Positions 1 to 5,591 of a DNA stretch of 6,686 nucleotides are shown here, one piece after another; the stretch's first letter is position 1; every line of letters starts with the position of its first letter. The notes under the pieces were generated by a model. That model worked only from the letters and a program-made list of their open reading frames with translations. It had not been told where the DNA came from and made no database searches. The stretch lies in contig JBGOUJ010000439.1 of assembly GCA_041477005.1 (NCBI GenBank), forward strand, positions 1 through 6,686, in the 5' to 3' direction. The position numbers were made by a program, and so were the translations under genes. The DNA comes from JBGOUJ01 sp041477005. GTDB taxonomy: Bacteria; Acidobacteriota; Terriglobia; Bryobacterales; JACQDG01.

Positions 1-2
1 TC

Positions 3-335
3 CCGGATGAGCTTCCGAGGGTGCTGGGAGAGTGCTTTCACGACGACATGGTGGTCAAGGGTCCCGACTTCCAGGAGGCGGGCAGGGGCAAGGAAGCCTG
101 CATCCGAAGCTATGAGGATTTCCTTCGGCAAGCAACGGTGCTGGAGTGCAGGCTGTCCGAGGCGGCGATCGATCTCTCGGGTAACGCCGCCGTCGCCACG
201 TATTCCTGGGAAATGACCTATGGGCTGGGCGGGCAGGACTACCACGAGTCCGGCCACGACCTGTTCGTTTTCACTCGCGAAGATGGAAAATGGCTCGCCG
301 TCTGGCGAGCGGTGCTGGTTTCTCCGCGGCCGTAA
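3..335 (+). CDS. SnoaL/NTF2-like domain protein, 3' part (5' end outside window)
   Basis: The frame is open from the left edge and ends at TAA (333-335), giving about 110 residues. The translation looks like the C-terminal two thirds of a SnoaL/NTF2-like (cystatin-fold) domain. An early CFHDDMVVKGPD segment resembles the family's short 'f..D.v...g' strand. It is followed by a G-x-E-A-x-I-R-S-Y helix, alternating strands, a YSWEMTY strand and a final DGKWLAVWRA strand. A GTG at 21 could act as a start, but the frame upstream of it (P-D-E-L-P-R-V-L) reads as coding, so I treat the gene as cut by the window edge. Members of this fold include small ketosteroid isomerase-like enzymes and many proteins of unknown role, so no substrate can be assigned. 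Its stop directly abuts the stop of the convergent permease remnant. The fold assignment is moderately sure and the function is unknown. Confidence 0.6.
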   Translation, partial: PDELPRVLGECFHDDMVVKGPDFQEAGRGKEACIRSYEDFLRQATVLECRLSEAAIDLSGNAAVATYSWEMTYGLGGQDYHESGHDLFVFTREDGKWLAVWRAVLVSPRP

Positions 336-1854
336 TCAGCTCACGGCCTTCCGATGGAACTGCTTCAAGCCGGCGAAGATCAGCGCCAGGTCGATGACCA
401 CCAGGGCCGCCACGACCACCGTAAGCGACAGGTGCGGGAACTCGGGCACGAGCGTGCCGCGGAAGCCTTCGCTCGCGTAGACCAGCGGGTTCAGCAGCAC
501 GGCTTTTTGCAAGATGGGGAAGCCGGCGAGGGCGCTCCAGGGATAGTAGGTGCAGCCGAAGAAAATCATCGGCGCCAGAACCAGGCTGAACATCAGGCCG
601 ATCTGGGTTTGGCCAATGCTGCAGCCGAGCGTGAGGCCTCCGGCGGCGGAGAGTAACGCCACCAGCAGCGCCACGGCAGCGAAGGTCAGCGGGCTCGCGA
701 AGCTCAGGCTGACCCCCGGGCGCAGCAGCAGCCAGGCGCAGGGGATGACAATCAGGCCGGCTACCAGGGACTGGATCATTCCGGCAACAACCTTCTCGAC
801 GGCCAGCCAGCCGATCTTCATGGGGGCGAGCAGGCGATCTTCGATCTCGCGTGTGATGCAGGAACAGATTTTCCAGGCTCGGCTCGGAGATGTGGACGTC
901 GTGAATCTCGACCCATGCCGCCGCTGCGAGGTTCACAATCTCCGGGATCAGCGGGCCACCGCGATCGGCGTAGAGATCGACCGAGCCACCGTCCACGGCC
1001 CGCACTTCTGTCACGCCAACGATCGCCCGCAGCCGCTCGAGTAATTCGGGGGGGGGCTGGCCGAAGCGCAGACGAAGCAGGAATCCGCCGGGGATGGAGG
1101 CCTTCAATTCGGCGGGCGTGCCGAGCGCTATGATCTTCCCGTGATCGATGATGGCCACGCGGTTACACATCGCGTCGGCCTCTTCCATATTGTGTGTGGT
1201 GAGCAGGATGGTCTTGCCGCTGCGGTTGTAGTCACGGACGATCTCCCACAACAGCAGGCGCGTTTGCGGATCGAGGCCGGCGCTCGGCTCGTCGAGGAAC
1301 AGCACCTGGGGATGGTGCATCATGGCGCGAGCGATCGAGAGGCGTTGCATCATGCCGCCGGAGAAGCCCCGCACAAGTTGGTCGGCGCGCTCGGTGAGCT
1401 TGAACCGCTCGAGTAGCTCCTCGGCCCGCCGGGTGCACTCGCGCGCCGGCAGGCCGAAGTAGGCGCCGTGAAACGTCAGGATCTCGCGGGCGGTGAGCGC
1501 GAAGTCCAGGTTGGGGCGCTGGGGCACGACGCCGATGACGCGCTTCACCGCGACCTCGTCCTTGGTGACCTCATGCTCGCCGACATAAGCCTGGCCACCC
1601 GTGGGCCGGACCCGCGTGGTCAGGATGCCGACCGTGGTTGACTTGCCCGCGCCGTTCGGGCCGAGGAGGCCGAAGATCTCGCCGGGTGAAACGTCGAGCG
1701 AGATGCCGTCGAGAGCCACGATCTCGGCTTTTTTCTTCTTGTCTCCGGACGGACCGCGAACCGCCGTAAAGCTGAAGCCGCCGCCCGGGGCCGCGATCGG
1801 CGCCGGCGAGTTGAAGATCTTGCGAAGGTCGCGGATTCTGACCCCAATCGCCAT
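271..1854 (-). CDS. ABC transporter ATP-binding protein (DrrA/NodI-like), read-through 3' end
   Basis: ATPase subunit of an ABC-2 type exporter, which hydrolyses ATP at the inner membrane face. Numbered from Met at 1854, the motifs are Walker A GPNGAGKST (65-73), Q-loop Gln112, signature FSGGM (164-168), Walker B VLFLDEP (184-190, Glu189), D-loop SAGLD (191-195) and switch His221. A DrrA-type C-terminal domain ends with PSLENLFLHHT (325-335, position 850). Family resemblance stops there. The frame stays open another 192 codons to 271, but that tail is an out-of-frame reading of the permease and should not be taken as real domain sequence. I chose the 1854 start because an AGGA lies eight bases upstream; an in-frame ATG at 1902 would overlap the preceding ORF tail. 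Two oddities stand out: a Gly/Pro-rich insert with KKKK at residues 17-45 before the first core strand, and nine consecutive C in the coding strand for PPP at 267-269. The ATPase identity is sure; the 3' end is damaged. Confidence 0.85.
   Translation of the reverse strand: MAIGVRIRDLRKIFNSPAPIAAPGGGFSFTAVRGPSGDKKKKAEIVALDGISLDVSPGEIFGLLGPNGAGKSTTVGILTTRVRPTGGQAYVGEHEVTKDEVAVKRVIGVVPQRPNLDFALTAREILTFHGAYFGLPARECTRRAEELLERFKLTERADQLVRGFSGGMMQRLSIARAMMHHPQVLFLDEPSAGLDPQTRLLLWEIVRDYNRSGKTILLTTHNMEEADAMCNRVAIIDHGKIIALGTPAELKASIPGGFLLRLRFGQPPPELLERLRAIVGVTEVRAVDGGSVDLYADRGGPLIPEIVNLAAAAWVEIHDVHISEPSLENLFLHHTRDRRSPARPHEDRLAGRREGCCRNDPVPGSRPDCHPLRLAAAAPGGQPELREPADLRCRGAAGGVTLRRRRPHARLQHWPNPDRPDVQPGSGADDFLRLHLLSLERPRRLPHLAKSRAAEPAGLRERRLPRHARARVPAPVAYGGRGGPGGHRPGADLRRLEAVPSEGRELITAAEKPAPLARRRAIFHLRE
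336..851 (-). pseudogene. ABC-2 type transporter permease, 5'-truncated (NodJ/DrrB-like)
   Basis: Minus-strand frame ending at TGA (338-336). Family-like sequence begins at TREIEDRLLAPM (about 851), and the first ATG is at 821, giving 161 residues. From that Met, hydrophobic segments lie at about 10-33, 42-65, 74-95 and 135-153. The conserved ABC-2 stretch TYYPWSALAGFP...NPLVYASEGFRGTL lies between the third and fourth. Full-length family members are usually about 250-280 residues, and the REIEDRLLAP segment normally falls about a third of the way in, after two membrane helices. Here the same frame upstream of 851 is only a shadow of the ATPase and has no membrane segment, so the N-terminal helices are missing. 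The intact protein would form the membrane channel of a drug, lipid or polysaccharide exporter together with the adjacent ATPase. It is probably non-functional unless rescued by frameshifting into a fusion. An assembly error could produce the same picture. Confidence 0.72.
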
Positions 1855-1864
1855 AGCCGTTATC

Positions 1865-1969
1865 CTACCCTTTCTGCAGTTCCTCGAGGTCGCGGCGGGC
1901 ACGGTCGAGGATCTCGCGAATGTGCTGCTCCTGCTCTATCTTAAGATATAACTCTTTTTCAAGAGCCTT
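1865..1969 (-). pseudogene. C-terminal remnant of a small helical protein upstream of the ABC ATPase
   Basis: This open stretch of 34 codons lies between an in-frame TAG (1972-1970) and its own stop TAG (1867-1865), ten bases before the ATPase ATG. It has no ATG, GTG or TTG start. The translation is a charged amphipathic helix (KALEKELYLKIEQEQ, then HIREILDRARRDLEELQKG). The third codon positions are strongly G/C in the last 22 codons, and the spacing to the ATPase is typical of an operon. I read it as the end of a gene co-transcribed with the exporter whose 5' part was lost or replaced by the AT-richer DNA beyond 1970. The family is not recognised. It could also be a chance open stretch in the exporter leader. 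Confidence 0.4.
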
Positions 1970-2126
1970 CTACTCCCAAGCTCCCAGTCAGCAGCCCAAA
2001 CAAACCAAGTCCGATGGTTGGGGAAGGAAGATAGGGATAAACCACTAAAGAATCAATGACTTAATTGGGTCCAGATCAAAAGATTCAAGACGGCCAGCTC
2101 CGGTTCCGGCCCGCCGAATGGTGTGG
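1970..2126. other. AT-richer intergenic stretch between divergent exporter locus and vapBC
   Basis: This segment is clearly lower in GC than the genes on either side, and I see no convincing ORF in it on either strand. It should hold the promoter for the minus-strand exporter if that locus still has one. I see only a weak 5-bp inverted repeat (AACCA/TGGTT near 2005-2021) and no recognisable tRNA, attachment site or terminator. The composition fits an acquired or decayed segment. Confidence 0.4.
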
Positions 2127-2142
2127 TCTTACCGCAGTAGGA
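2127..2142 (+). promoter_or_regulatory. Distal vapBC operator half-site pair (imperfect palindrome)
   Basis: TCTTACC-GC-AGTAGGA has the same 7-2-7 layout as the perfect palindrome 45 bp downstream. The left arm is identical and the right arm matches 5 of 7 positions. Extended to 17 bases, the two sites agree at 13. This arrangement suggests a second, weaker binding site for the VapB dimer or VapBC complex on the upstream side of the promoter. Confidence 0.4.
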
Positions 2143-2167
2143 ATTTTTCAGTTGCATGCTGTACAAA
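2138..2167 (+). promoter_or_regulatory. Candidate vapBC promoter
   Basis: An AT-rich stretch holds a TACAAA -10-like hexamer at 2162-2167 (4 of 6 consensus matches), with TAGGAA at 2138-2143 as a weak -35 at 18-bp spacing. An alternative is TTGCAT (2152-2157) with TACCTT (2175-2180). In either case the start of transcription would fall within or next to the palindrome at 2172-2187, which suits autorepression. The hexamers are weak, so this is a tentative call. Confidence 0.28.
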
Positions 2168-2171
2168 TCCG

Positions 2172-2187
2172 TCTTACCTTGGTAAGA
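2172..2187 (+). promoter_or_regulatory. Proximal vapBC operator, perfect palindrome
   Basis: TCTTACC-TT-GGTAAGA is a perfect inverted repeat with 7-bp arms and a 2-bp centre, ending eleven bases before the vapB ATG. AbrB/MazE-fold antitoxins commonly repress their own operons by binding such palindromes. The position over the probable transcription start and just ahead of the ribosome-binding site supports an operator role. That VapB binds here is inferred from position and symmetry. Confidence 0.55.
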
Positions 2188-2198
2188 AAGGGCCAGTC

Positions 2199-2459
2199 AT
2201 GACTAAGACGACGATCTCAGCGAAGGGCCAAATTGTTATCCCCAAGGCGGTGCGCGAGCGCCTCAACCTGAAAGCTGGGACGCAAGTCTCGATTGACGTG
2301 CAGGGCGAAGCTCTGGTGATGAAGCGGCTGGTACGGAACTATCCCGACTGGCGTACTATGCGCGGCATGGCGCGGGGAGGGGAGAGCCTGACCCAAGCGT
2401 TGCTCGAAGAACGCGCCGCCGAGAAAGACCACGACGATGCCCGCGTCCAAGGTCGTTGA
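2199..2459 (+). CDS. vapB: VapB-type antitoxin, AbrB/MazE/SpoVT fold
   Basis: An 86-residue protein with a typical swapped-hairpin DNA-binding domain at residues 3-45 (TTISAKGQIVIPKAVRERL, then a Gly-containing turn and IDVQGEALVMKRL). A C-terminal segment from about 48 to 86, with NYPDWRTMRGMARGG and a charged helix, would wrap around and inhibit the toxin. I chose the ATG at 2199 because it has a GAAAGGG ribosome-binding site six bases upstream and begins right at the conserved domain. An upstream in-frame GTG at 2118 would translate through the operator and is unlikely. The 3' end overlaps vapC by 23 bases, consistent with coupled translation. The protein should both neutralise VapC and, with it, repress the operon through the two palindromes upstream. 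Confidence 0.88.
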   Translation: MTKTTISAKGQIVIPKAVRERLNLKAGTQVSIDVQGEALVMKRLVRNYPDWRTMRGMARGGESLTQALLEERAAEKDHDDARVQGR

Positions 2460-2841
2460 TTCCTGGGCGATGGTAGCGTGGGTTCAGGATGAACCCGGCG
2501 CGTCCGCCGTCGAAGCCTTCCTGCAGGACGCCGACACCGGCAAAGTCGAATTGCTCATGAGCTGGTACAACGTCGCCGAGACATTCTACACTCTGGCCAA
2601 GCGGAAAGGCCCATCCGTTGCCGATGAATTCTTGAACCGTCTGCCGTCGCTCCCTGTCCGCGTCGTCTTACCAGACGAAGACGGGATCATGGCCGCCGCC
2701 CGGATCAAGGCCTCCCATCCGGTTGCCTTTGGCGATGCCTTCGCCATCGCCCTGGCCCAGGCCGAGAAGGGCAGCGTCATCACCGGCGACAACGAAATCC
2801 GCAAGTGCGCCATGGTACCTGTCGAATGGATCGGCCCATGA
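2437..2841 (+). CDS. vapC: VapC-type PIN-domain ribonuclease toxin
   Basis: A 134-residue single PIN domain, the usual VapC length. The four acidic residues expected for metal-dependent RNase activity are present: Asp8 in KVVDSWA, Glu48 in NVAETFY, Asp100 in AFGDAFAIALA and Asp118 in VITGDNEIR. PIN toxins cleave specific RNAs, with tRNA or rRNA loops as known targets in studied members, and are blocked by the partner antitoxin. The target here cannot be read from sequence. The start lies inside vapB, so the toxin is probably made by coupled re-initiation. The gene looks intact, so the module may be active. Its stop overlaps the ATG of a broken small ORF (ATGA). Confidence 0.88.
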   Translation: MPASKVVDSWAMVAWVQDEPGASAVEAFLQDADTGKVELLMSWYNVAETFYTLAKRKGPSVADEFLNRLPSLPVRVVLPDEDGIMAAARIKASHPVAFGDAFAIALAQAEKGSVITGDNEIRKCAMVPVEWIGP

Positions 2842-2977
2842 AGCCCGACGTCAACGCGCTCATCGCCGAGGTTAAGTAAAGCCCGCAAGCTGCTGGCCGA
2901 GCTGAAGAAAAAGCCCTCTCCACTGGGTTCGGGACTGCCACACCGCCATCGAAAGCGCCGGCCTGAACGAAAACGAC
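2838..2977 (+). pseudogene. Decayed third ORF of the vapBC operon (two frameshifts)
   Basis: An ATG at 2838 overlaps the vapC stop as ATGA and opens a 13-residue peptide (MKPDVNALIAEVK) that ends at TAA 2877-2879. Shifting by one base, from 2878, gives KARKLLAELKKKPSPLG. Shifting by one more, from 2924, gives WVRDCHTAIESAGLNEND. All three pieces use G/C-ending codons like their neighbours and join naturally into one charged helical protein, as expected from a gene with two single-base changes. I do not recognise the family. Its original 3' end is unclear, because the last frame stays open into the antisense of glnD. It could be a small gene once coupled to vapC, or a remnant of the DNA into which vapBC inserted. 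Sequencing error is possible, but two errors within 50 bases of ordinary sequence seems less likely. Confidence 0.42.
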
Positions 2978-3002
2978 TCTCAATTTACCTTTTGCCTTGG
3001 TC

Positions 3003-5591
3003 TTATTCTTCGCCGCGGCACGCTTTTTCCAACTCGGCGCAAACCGCGCGGGCGTGCTCGGGCTGGAGCTTGCGGCCTTTCGACCGCACATAAAACACGT
3101 CCAGCGCTTTGTGCCCTTCGGTGTCGATGAGCACTACGTCGATGTCGCAGCGGTTGAACGAGAAGGTGCTGGCCAGATCGTAGAGCAGGCCGGGGCGGTC
3201 TTCGGTGATTACGTGGAAGAGAGTCTCATTGGTGGAGGTCTCGTTGTCGAAGGCGATCTGGCGGGCGACGCGCGGGCGGCGGAGGGAAACGGGCGGCTCG
3301 CGCTTTTGCAGCAGCTCGCGGACGTCGATCTTGCCGAGAATGACGTGCTCGAGCGTGGAACGGAAGCGGTCGGCCTCGCTGGGGTTCAGCTCCAGGCTGC
3401 GCGTGGGGTCGGCGAAGACCAGCGTATCGAGCACCATCCGGCTGGTGTTGGAGAACGCCTCGGCCTTGACGATGTTCATGGCGAACGAAGAGATCGTGCC
3501 GGCGATCGAAGCGAACAGGAAGGGGCGGTCGGCGGCCAGGACCACCACTTCGTAGAGGGAGTGGCGCCGAGTCAGTTGAATGGCGACCGAGCGGCGGCGG
3601 AAGATTTCCTCCAGGCGAGCGTGCTCGGCGATCTGCTGGGGCGAGTGGGTGCGGAGGTAGCGCGTGGGCAGGCCCTCCAGGAAGCGGCCGCCGGCGGGCG
3701 CGGGAGCTTCCTCGGCGGCGATGCGCTCCGCCTCCATCTCGCGGGTCAGTTGATTGTGAGTGGAGACGTAGAGCTGCCACAGCACGTCTTTGCGCCAGGG
3801 CGTGAGGGCTTCGGGGTTGACCGCGCCGATGTCGGCGTAGGTCAGCAGGGTGAGCTTGCGCAACCGCTCGAGCGTCGAGACCCGCGCCGCGAAGGCCCGG
3901 GCGGTGGCCGGATCGGCGAGGTCGCGGCGGGTCATCGTCGCCGACATCTCCAGATGGCGCCGAATCAGGAAGCGCACGGTGTCGCGGTCCTGCTCGTCCA
4001 TCTGCAGGCGCTCCATGGCCTGCTCCGCCAGCTCCAAGCCCGCCGTAATGTGATCGCCTTGTCCGCCGCCCTTGCCCACGTCGTGGAACAGGAGCGCGAA
4101 CAGCAGGATTTCGGGCTGCTCGCACTCTTCCATCAGCTCGGAGAAGTGCCTGGTCAACGGGTCCTCGGCGCCCCGCAGCTCGTGGATGGTCTTGATGGTC
4201 CGCAGGGAATGCTCGTCGACGGTGTAGCGATGGTAGAAATCGCGCACCACCAGGCAGTCGATGCGCTCGTACTCGGGAAACAGGGCGGTCAGGACGCCGG
4301 TCTCGCGCATGGCCACCAGCCCCCGGTAGGCGTGGGGCAGCCGCAGGATCGAGCCCACGGCGGGCCAGAGCGCCAGCTCGATGCGCCGGGCCTGCCCCAG
4401 GTGAACGCGAAACGCGGGAACGGCCCGCATGACGCGGCGCTCGGTTTCCGGGGCCAGCGGCACACCGTGCCGGGCGATGAACTCAAACAGCCGCAGCATC
4501 AGGCCCGGCTCGGTTTCCAAGGCGTCCGGGTGGCGCAGGTAGATCGCGCCGCGCGTGACCGCGACATCGGCGTTGGAGAGCCGCGACTGGCGGTCGCGGA
4601 ACAGGGTGAACAGCGAATGATCGGGGGTGGCGACCTCGTCCATCATCCGCCGGGCCAGCGTGTGGATGACGCGCACGTTTCGGAAATAATCGCGCATCCA
4701 CGCCGCTGGGTCGCCGTGAGGGGTGTCCGAGGATGCGGCGCCCGAGGATGCGCGGCCCCGGCCTTCGGAGGCCACGCGCTCCTGGTGCTCGAAGGTCAGG
4801 ATGTTGTTGTCCCGGCCATTGAAATAGTGCAGGCAGCAGCGAACGGCGAACAGGAACCGTTTCGCATCGAGCAGCTCGGCGCGGGATCCACCCGGCAGAT
4901 ACTGCTCGGCGGTAGGGAGCGGCCCCGCCTGGGCATTTGCCAATTGGGAGAGCCAGCAGGCGACTTGGAAATCCCGGATGCCGCCGGGGGCTTCTTTGAT
5001 GTTGGGCTCCAGGTGGTAGATGGTGTCGCCATGCTTGGCGTGGCGGGCCCGGGTGAGCCGGTCCAGGCCGCGCACCAGCGAGGCCTTCTCGCGGACGTAA
5101 AACGAGGAGAGCCGGTCTAGCAGGCGCCCCGCGAGGTCCCGGTCGCCGGCCAGATGGCGCGAGTCGAGAAGGCTGATGCTGAGCTCGATGTTGTCGGAGG
5201 CCAGCGAGGTCGCCTCGGCGAGGGTGTGGACCGAGTGCGAGGCCCGCAGGCCTCCATCCCAGAGGTCCCGCAGGAATACGGAGATGGTTTCGCGCGAGGC
5301 GTCGGCCGTGGTCTGCTTTTCGACCGCAAACAGCAGATCCACGTCCGAGCAAGGGAACAGTTGCCGCCGCCCGTAACCGCCCACTGCCAGCAGCGCCAGC
5401 CCCGGCGGTTCGACCTCAAAGGCCCGGCGGAACAGGCCGAGGACCGCCTGGTCGGCGGCGTCCGAGCGCTCACGAATCGCCTCCAGCCCGTCGCCGGTTG
5501 CAAGGAATCGGTCTTTGATCGGATCGATCGGGATCGGATCGCGCGGGGTCGGGTCGGGCGGGCCGGCGGGGCGGGGCGCGTCAGCGGTCAC
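3003..5591 (-). CDS. glnD: [Protein-PII] uridylyltransferase / uridylyl-removing enzyme GlnD
   Basis: An 862-residue bifunctional cytosolic enzyme, close to the 890 of E. coli GlnD. It adds UMP to PII when glutamine is low and removes it when glutamine is high. Domains in order: a nucleotidyltransferase with GGYGRRQLFPCSDVDLL at 71-87 (catalytic Asp83 and Asp85); the conserved LEPNIKEAPGGIRDFQ at 194-209; an HD hydrolase with His461, HD at 503-504 and DH at 513-514; ACT domain 1 at about 679-755; and ACT domain 2 at about 791-855, with EDRPGLLYDLA. The start is GTG, overlapping the glnB stop as GTGA, with GGAG and AAGGGG just upstream. The first 25 residues are a Pro/Asp-rich extension, probably disordered. 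An Ala/Ser/Gly-rich insert sits at about 275-296, inside the central region. Catalytic and regulatory residues are all present, so the enzyme looks functional. Confidence 0.96.
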   Translation of the reverse strand: MTADAPRPAGPPDPTPRDPIPIDPIKDRFLATGDGLEAIRERSDAADQAVLGLFRRAFEVEPPGLALLAVGGYGRRQLFPCSDVDLLFAVEKQTTADASRETISVFLRDLWDGGLRASHSVHTLAEATSLASDNIELSISLLDSRHLAGDRDLAGRLLDRLSSFYVREKASLVRGLDRLTRARHAKHGDTIYHLEPNIKEAPGGIRDFQVACWLSQLANAQAGPLPTAEQYLPGGSRAELLDAKRFLFAVRCCLHYFNGRDNNILTFEHQERVASEGRGRASSGAASSDTPHGDPAAWMRDYFRNVRVIHTLARRMMDEVATPDHSLFTLFRDRQSRLSNADVAVTRGAIYLRHPDALETEPGLMLRLFEFIARHGVPLAPETERRVMRAVPAFRVHLGQARRIELALWPAVGSILRLPHAYRGLVAMRETGVLTALFPEYERIDCLVVRDFYHRYTVDEHSLRTIKTIHELRGAEDPLTRHFSELMEECEQPEILLFALLFHDVGKGGGQGDHITAGLELAEQAMERLQMDEQDRDTVRFLIRRHLEMSATMTRRDLADPATARAFAARVSTLERLRKLTLLTYADIGAVNPEALTPWRKDVLWQLYVSTHNQLTREMEAERIAAEEAPAPAGGRFLEGLPTRYLRTHSPQQIAEHARLEEIFRRRSVAIQLTRRHSLYEVVVLAADRPFLFASIAGTISSFAMNIVKAEAFSNTSRMVLDTLVFADPTRSLELNPSEADRFRSTLEHVILGKIDVRELLQKREPPVSLRRPRVARQIAFDNETSTNETLFHVITEDRPGLLYDLASTFSFNRCDIDVVLIDTEGHKALDVFYVRSKGRKLQPEHARAVCAELEKACRGEE
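4727..4752. repeat. 15-bp-period micro-duplication inside glnD
   Basis: CCGAGGATGCG occurs at 4727-4737 and again at 4742-4752, a 15-bp period. On the coding strand it produces the repeated ASS in RASSGAASSDT, in a variable linker between the GlnD nucleotidyltransferase and HD regions. It keeps the frame, so it is probably a harmless slippage expansion. Confidence 0.6.
5517..5540. repeat. GATC-rich direct repeat at the glnD 5' end
   Basis: GATCGGATC occurs at 5517-5525 and 5532-5540, with another GATC between them. The repeat encodes the IPIDPIKD part of the Pro/Asp-rich N-terminal extension of GlnD. It looks like a simple-sequence expansion of a non-conserved leader. Confidence 0.5.

Noticed and set aside
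271..849. The last 192 codons of the ATPase frame as a genuine C-terminal domain
   Set aside because: The sequence is Arg/Pro-rich nonsense, while the neighbouring frame of the same DNA encodes clear ABC-2 permease helices.
2000..2025. Hairpin AACCA/TGGTT as an exporter or vapBC regulatory structure
   Set aside because: The 5-bp stem with a 7-base loop is too weak, has no T-run and no positional logic.
1970..2126. tRNA fragment or attachment site at the vapBC boundary
   Set aside because: I looked for a T-arm-like GGTTCRA, an acceptor CCA or matching direct repeats at both ends of the block and saw none.
2900..3002. A rho-independent terminator after glnD
   Set aside because: A short T-run follows GGGC on the minus strand near 2910, but the only pairing is about 3 bp, so there is no convincing stem.
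2997..5120. A 707-codon plus-strand open frame lying entirely antisense to glnD
   Set aside because: It mirrors glnD codons in GC-rich DNA, has no recognisable domain, and its Gln/Gly/Val/Ala-rich composition is typical of an antisense shadow. glnD on the other strand has all family motifs.
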